Shown: piece by piece, positions 14,494-17,240 of the stretch
Numbering within the stretch: position 1 is the first letter of the stretch
Layout of the letters: every line of letters starts with the position of its first letter
Source of the DNA: an uncultured Lachnospiraceae bacterium
GTDB taxonomy: Bacteria; Bacillota; Clostridia; Lachnospirales; Lachnospiraceae
Assembly: GCA_937950565.1 (NCBI GenBank)
Contig: CALFCS010000032.1
Location: 1 to 17,240 of the forward strand
DNA: 17,240 bases
Reading direction: 5' to 3'
Notes under the pieces: generated by a model
Told to the model about the DNA's origin: nothing
What the model saw: only the letters and a program-made list of their open reading frames with translations
The model's database searches: none
Position numbers and translations under genes: made by a program

Positions 14494-14561
14494 GAAAAAG
14501 AAGCAGGAGCTGTATCAATATCCCAAACGGAAATCTTCGATACACCCCCTGCCTCTTTTTC
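14494..14561. terminator. Long bidirectional hairpin terminator between convergent genes
   Basis: Arms at 14494-14516 and 14539-14561 form a 23-bp stem with three mismatches and a 22-base loop. The outer ends are A-rich on one side and T-rich on the other, so either strand gives a stem ending in a U tract. On the minus-strand RNA two of the mismatches become G-U pairs. It lies between the coat genes (plus) and the pspC-type gene (minus), ending five bases before the latter's stop. Confidence 0.72.
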
Positions 14562-14566
14562 ACTTT

Positions 14567-14758
14567 TTACATCACCGGCTCATCCGGTATAATAATCGCT
14601 GCGATAAAGTACGCCAGGATTCCTGACCCCGTACACGCAAGAAGCACCAGGCCCAGCCGGATTAATGTCGGGTCAATGTTAAAATATTCTGCAATCCCTC
14701 CGCAAACGCCACAAACCATACGGTTTTTCTTTGAACGATATAACTTCTTCGGTTCCAT
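14567..14758 (-). CDS. PspC-domain membrane protein
   Basis: A 63-residue protein that is essentially a bare PspC domain. The opening KKLYRSKKNRMVCGVCGGIAEYFNIDPTLIRLGLVLLA is the family signature, followed by one or two close membrane segments (about 30-58) ending IIIPDEPVM. PspC proteins associate with membrane-stress responses (PspA/LiaFSR type in Firmicutes); the small Firmicute forms usually accompany other envelope genes. The ATG at 14758 has AGGAGG eight bases upstream; the longer frame to 14839 overlaps the DUF4097 gene and is not supported. It lies 35 bases after the DUF4097 gene and is last in the padR operon. C18 and C21 are conserved-looking cysteines of the domain. The family is secure, the role inferred. 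Confidence 0.9.
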   Translation of the reverse strand: MEPKKLYRSKKNRMVCGVCGGIAEYFNIDPTLIRLGLVLLACTGSGILAYFIAAIIIPDEPVM

Positions 14759-14793
14759 CTTGTATCCTCCTTTTTTCCAATCCTGTTCTACAT

Positions 14794-15672
14794 CTAAATT
14801 CCTTCTGAAAAATGAATCGTCACTTCGCCAACACCACAATCCACATTCATTTCTCTGAAAGTGCCGTTCGAAACCTTTCTCTCACTTCCAATTCCGGAAC
14901 AGCTCATATCTCCACACACAACCTGCCCAATACCGCAGGATATCTTATAATCATAATCCGACTGCTTTCCAGATGCTGTAAATGTAATCTCGCCCATACC
15001 ACAGTCAATATCCACTTCCCTCACAGCATTGCCTGCCGCCGTAATCTCTCCAGCTCCACAATCCAGATCCACCTCATCTGCTGTAAAGGAATCAATCACA
15101 GCTTCTCCCGCGCCAATGTCAACAGAAAACTCTTCTGCACGGATATTCTCTACATATAATGTACCCGCTCCCACATCCAAAGACACTTCCTCAAACAAGT
15201 AATCCTGCGGCACGTAGACATATATTTTCCCGGCCCCATTCTTAATGCCAACTAATTTCTTTTTTGTCTTAATCTTTAATTCATCCCCATCCATGTAATA
15301 CTGCAGTCTCATTTTCCTGCTCACACCCTGCGTTTCCACGATTACTTCCTGGCGGTAATGCTCCTGATGATGTTCCTGGTACGTATCCGGCAAAGTCCGG
15401 ATTTCTACCTCCCCGGCCCATACATCTATATCAATTGAGCGCACACCGGAAAAACTCTGTCTATCATCACTTTCTGCCACTGCATTTCCCTCCTCATAGT
15501 CATCATCATACATAAAAATCCCGATTCCACGTCCCAGCGTAATTCCGTTAGGAAAACGATTCTCAATCCCTTCAATTGTCACTCCCATAATCAAGGATAC
15601 TACACAGCATACAATCCCAACCCCCAGACAGGAAGCACATACAATCCAAAATATCTTCCATCCCTTTTTCAT
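14794..15672 (-). CDS. DUF4097-family beta-solenoid membrane-anchored protein
   Basis: The protein has 292 residues: an N-terminal membrane anchor (residues 5-30, with four cysteines), a short acidic linker, then an outward-facing beta-repeat domain of the DUF4097 type. The repeat unit looks like D-x-G-x-G-E followed by a short hydrophobic strand. It recurs at about 166, 185, 204, 223, 245 and 278, with a strict 19-residue period in the first four. Cysteine occupies the second position in four repeats (C205, C224, C246, C279), giving a Cys ladder. A His/Gln-rich patch (residues 98-107, with H101, H102, H105) might bind metal. The ATG at 15672 starts directly after the DUF1700 stop, with GGCGGTGG upstream. 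PadR-DUF1700-DUF4097 clusters are common in Firmicutes and thought to be envelope-related; the molecular role is not known. Confidence 0.85.
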   Translation of the reverse strand: MKKGWKIFWIVCASCLGVGIVCCVVSLIMGVTIEGIENRFPNGITLGRGIGIFMYDDDYEEGNAVAESDDRQSFSGVRSIDIDVWAGEVEIRTLPDTYQEHHQEHYRQEVIVETQGVSRKMRLQYYMDGDELKIKTKKKLVGIKNGAGKIYVYVPQDYLFEEVSLDVGAGTLYVENIRAEEFSVDIGAGEAVIDSFTADEVDLDCGAGEITAAGNAVREVDIDCGMGEITFTASGKQSDYDYKISCGIGQVVCGDMSCSGIGSERKVSNGTFREMNVDCGVGEVTIHFSEGI

Positions 15673-16365
15673 CTATGCCACCGCCTTTCTCTGGAATGGT
15701 TTACGGCAAACCCACACAATTCCTCTGAAAATTCCCGGAAGCGCCACGATGCAGAGCTTTACTCCTGCCACAATTCCTACCACACCGATGACTCCAAGAA
15801 TCAGACCGGCTCCAATAAGCGCAAGCCCTACCGCAATCTCCGGAATCAATGTCGCTATTCCCACGCAGAAAAGCACAACTCCCGTAACAGCAATTGCTAT
15901 AAATGCAATAATAATAGCAAAAAAGAATGCTGCAATCGTGACAATAAATGCAAAAACAACCGCCAACACTGCCAGACCAAACGGAAGAATGATCGGAGCG
16001 CCCACCAGGACAATCGCAATAATCAGAATAATCTTAAGGGCCGAATTCGTTTTCGGAGGTTCCTGGTTCCCAGCCTGTCTGTACACTTCATCCGCAGGCA
16101 CCTTTTTCTCTTCAAACCGGGTATCTGTATATCCTGTCTCCCTGTATTCCCCCTGATTTTCCTGCTCACTGTTTATTTTCAAATCAGCCTTAATCGTAGC
16201 CGCAATCTTCTCCGGACTTTCCAGTTCTTCTATAACAGACTGCTCATTTTCCACACCTGCATCATCAAAATAATCATTATAATACTTCATGGCCTCCTGT
16301 CTCTCAATAACCGGTATATCCTGCAAAAGCGCAGCTAACCTTGTCATAAACTCAATACGGTTCAT
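15673..16365 (-). CDS. DUF1700-family integral membrane protein
   Basis: A 230-residue protein. The N-terminal cytosolic part (1-60) has the DUF1700 signature: FMTRLAALLQDIPVIERQEAMKYYNDYFDDAG and a small helical region. A charged Gln/Glu-rich linker (about 62-105) follows, and then a very hydrophobic region (about 107-215) with four or so membrane segments rich in Ile, Val and Ala. The C-terminal tail is basic (VCRKPFQRKAVA). The ATG at 16365 has GGGAGGTG upstream and overlaps the padR stop by 4 bases (ATGA), and it abuts the DUF4097 gene. In the family this protein accompanies PadR regulators and DUF4097 proteins and is sometimes placed in envelope-stress or antimicrobial-response operons. 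No enzymatic motif is visible. Confidence 0.88.
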   Translation of the reverse strand: MNRIEFMTRLAALLQDIPVIERQEAMKYYNDYFDDAGVENEQSVIEELESPEKIAATIKADLKINSEQENQGEYRETGYTDTRFEEKKVPADEVYRQAGNQEPPKTNSALKIILIIAIVLVGAPIILPFGLAVLAVVFAFIVTIAAFFFAIIIAFIAIAVTGVVLFCVGIATLIPEIAVGLALIGAGLILGVIGVVGIVAGVKLCIVALPGIFRGIVWVCRKPFQRKAVA

Positions 16366-16685
16366 ACCGTCACACCTCCCTCAAACAATTCATTAATCTT
16401 TTTCGAATAATTCTTCCACTCCGTCCGATACAGACCAAGCTGTGCCACGCCCTTATCTGTCACCTTATAGTAACGTCTGTTGCGTCCATCAAACTGCCTG
16501 TCATATACCTCTAGACACGCATCCCTCTGTAACCGTCTTAATACCGGATATAAAGTCGATTCCGAAACTTCAATTGCTTTCCTTACGTCCTGCGTAATCC
16601 TGTAACCGTATGTTCCCTCTTCCTCCTGCGATACAACCGCAAGAACAATCGCATCCAGAAGAGCTGCTCCGGTGTTAAATACCAT
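16362..16685 (-). CDS. PadR-family transcriptional regulator
   Basis: A 107-residue protein with the winged-helix layout of the short PadR type: an initial helix (TGAALLDAIVLAVVSQ), the GTYGYRITQDV recognition segment, VSESTLYPVLRRLQRDACLEVY, and the wing with NRRYYKVTDKGVAQL. A final helix (about 83-100, LYRTEWKNYSKKINELF) serves dimerisation. PadR proteins usually repress their own operon and are released by a stress or small-molecule signal. Here a 29-bp near-perfect palindrome sits in the promoter, consistent with autorepression. The ATG at 16685 follows AAAGGGAG. It is the first gene of padR-DUF1700-DUF4097-pspC. The ligand cannot be read from sequence. Confidence 0.93.
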   Translation of the reverse strand: MVFNTGAALLDAIVLAVVSQEEEGTYGYRITQDVRKAIEVSESTLYPVLRRLQRDACLEVYDRQFDGRNRRYYKVTDKGVAQLGLYRTEWKNYSKKINELFEGGVTV

Positions 16686-16713
16686 AGTTTCACTCCCTTT
16701 CAGTAGGATTGTT

Positions 16714-16739
16714 ATAATATTATTTATTTTTTAATATTA
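16714..16739. repeat. Two additional AT palindromes in the padR leader
   Basis: ATAATATTAT at 16714-16723 and TAATATTA at 16732-16739 are short perfect palindromes that share the AATATT core of the main padR operator. They lie downstream of the promoter in the leader. They may be secondary operator half-sites, or chance in DNA that is nearly all A and T. Confidence 0.3.
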
Positions 16740-16747
16740 TTAATTTC

Positions 16748-16776
16748 AACAATATTATATGTCATATAATATTGTT
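16748..16776. promoter_or_regulatory. 29-bp palindrome, likely PadR operator
   Basis: The plus strand reads AACAATATTATATG, one centre T, then CATATAATATTGTT. The two 14-base arms are exact reverse complements. The palindrome covers the -10 hexamer and the whole spacer of the padR promoter, so a bound dimer would exclude RNA polymerase. The ATG-N-CAT centre recalls PadR-type sites (ATGT-N8-ACAT in the founding member), though spacing differs. Confidence 0.65.
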
Positions 16777-16782
16777 TGTCAA
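16754..16782 (-). promoter_or_regulatory. Consensus sigma-A promoter of the padR operon
   Basis: The minus strand has a perfect TTGACA (16782-16777) and a perfect TATAAT (16759-16754) with 17 bases between. Such an ideal promoter under a large palindrome is typical of a strongly repressed, inducible operon. Confidence 0.9.
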
Positions 16783-16796
16783 TAATATATATGTTT

Positions 16797-16836
16797 TTTA
16801 ATAAAAATAATGTAAGCGTCAAATCTGGCGCTTACA
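16797..16836 (-). terminator. Rho-independent terminator of the SLH-protein gene
   Basis: On the minus strand arms TGTAAGCGCC and GACGCTTACA (16836-16827 and 16820-16811) form a 10-bp stem with one mismatched or wobble position and a six-base loop. An A/T-rich TTATTTTTATT run follows. It starts 25 bases after the SLH stop codon at 16861 and ends just upstream of the padR promoter. Confidence 0.8.
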
Positions 16837-16860
16837 TTTAAAACAAACTATTTTTCAGTT

Positions 16861-17240
16861 TTATTTTTCGTATTTCTCCATAAATCTCTGAATTATCGTT
16901 GCACACTCTGCACGATTTGCGCTTCCTTGCGGGTCAAGGAGAAGCTGTCCATTAATCGTCTTTCCGGTGATGATTTCTTCTGAAACCGCCCACTTCATTG
17001 CCTCTATTGCAAATTCCTGTACATCTCCCGCATCCGGAAATTCACTGTAATCGCCGTCCGCCTTAATATCATATTCCTTATAATCCTTCGCATAGCGGTA
17101 CATCATCGTCGCCATCTGGGCCCGGGTTACGTTATCGTTTGGTCCGAATAAATCTGTGTCTGTATATCCGTTTACGATGTTCTTGCTCTTTGCCCAGAGA
17201 ACTGCATTTTTGAACCAGTCATTTTCTAAGACATCCGAAA
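16861..17240 (-). CDS. S-layer homology (SLH) domain protein, C-terminal part (5' end outside window)
   Basis: The frame is open from the right edge to TAA at 16861, about 126 residues; the real start lies beyond the window. Two SLH repeats are visible. The first has SDVLENDWFKNAVLWA, IVNGYTDTDLFGPNDNVTRAQMATMMYRYA. The second has FPDAGDVQEFAIEAMKWAV, IITGK, LLDPQGSANRAECATIIQRFMEKY. SLH domains bind pyruvylated secondary wall polymers and hold surface proteins on the cell wall. The TRAQ motif in the first repeat is a good version of the binding ITRAE/TRAQ signature; the second has NRAE. Ending in the SLH repeats suggests a C-terminal wall-anchor. An internal ATG at 17115 falls inside the first SLH repeat, so it is not the true start. 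Confidence 0.92.
   Translation of the reverse strand, partial: SDVLENDWFKNAVLWAKSKNIVNGYTDTDLFGPNDNVTRAQMATMMYRYAKDYKEYDIKADGDYSEFPDAGDVQEFAIEAMKWAVSEEIITGKTINGQLLLDPQGSANRAECATIIQRFMEKYEK

Overview
The window reads as chromosomal DNA of an anaerobic, spore-forming member of the Clostridia, most likely a Lachnospiraceae gut commensal (inference). The grounds are moderate GC with AT-rich intergenic spacers, strong AGGAGG ribosome binding sites, a class 1B PyrD/PyrK pair, an alpha/beta-type small acid-soluble spore protein, CotF-like coat genes, an S-layer homology protein, and HdrABC-type redox subunits beside a soluble lactate dehydrogenase. Almost every gene is on the minus strand, so transcription runs from high to low coordinates. 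Only two small spore genes are on the plus strand. No gene-free stretch exceeds about 215 bases, and I saw no RNA genes, insertion sequences or CRISPR arrays.

Layout from left to right. (1) 1-3438: a redox operon, ldh > hdrB > hdrC > hdrA, with hdrA cut by the left edge. Its promoter at 3557-3585 carries a near-perfect Rex (NADH/NAD+ sensor) operator, and a second Rex-like box lies in the leader. (2) 3602-7581: the de novo pyrimidine genes pyrC > pyrF > pyrK > pyrD, packed tightly with no visible attenuator. (3) 7613-12647: a cell-division and wall-remodelling block, a CdaR/PucR-type regulator > ftsE > ftsX > coiled-coil M23 endopeptidase > CtpA-type S41 protease. It leads into the pyr genes with no visible terminator. 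(4) 12863-13555: a divergent WecG/TagA/CpsF-family gene with its own consensus promoter and a terminator. (5) 13666-14482: a small sporulation cluster. A SASP gene points left, and two CotF-like helical proteins point right behind a sigma-E-like promoter. (6) 14494-14561: a long hairpin between convergent genes. (7) 14567-16685: an envelope-stress style operon, padR > DUF1700 > DUF4097 > pspC, from a consensus promoter overlaid by a 29-bp near-perfect palindrome (one unpaired centre base), the likely PadR operator. (8) 16861-17240: the C-terminal end of an SLH-domain protein with its terminator.

The most notable system is the ldh-hdrBCA operon. A soluble NAD-dependent dehydrogenase, with Arg at the residue that usually separates malate from lactate dehydrogenases, is paired with HdrABC subunits under an apparent Rex switch. 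This suggests a redox-balancing module, possibly electron-bifurcating, that couples NADH to ferredoxin and a disulfide or other low-potential acceptor. The partner subunits (FlxABCD or MvhD-like) would have to lie beyond the left edge.
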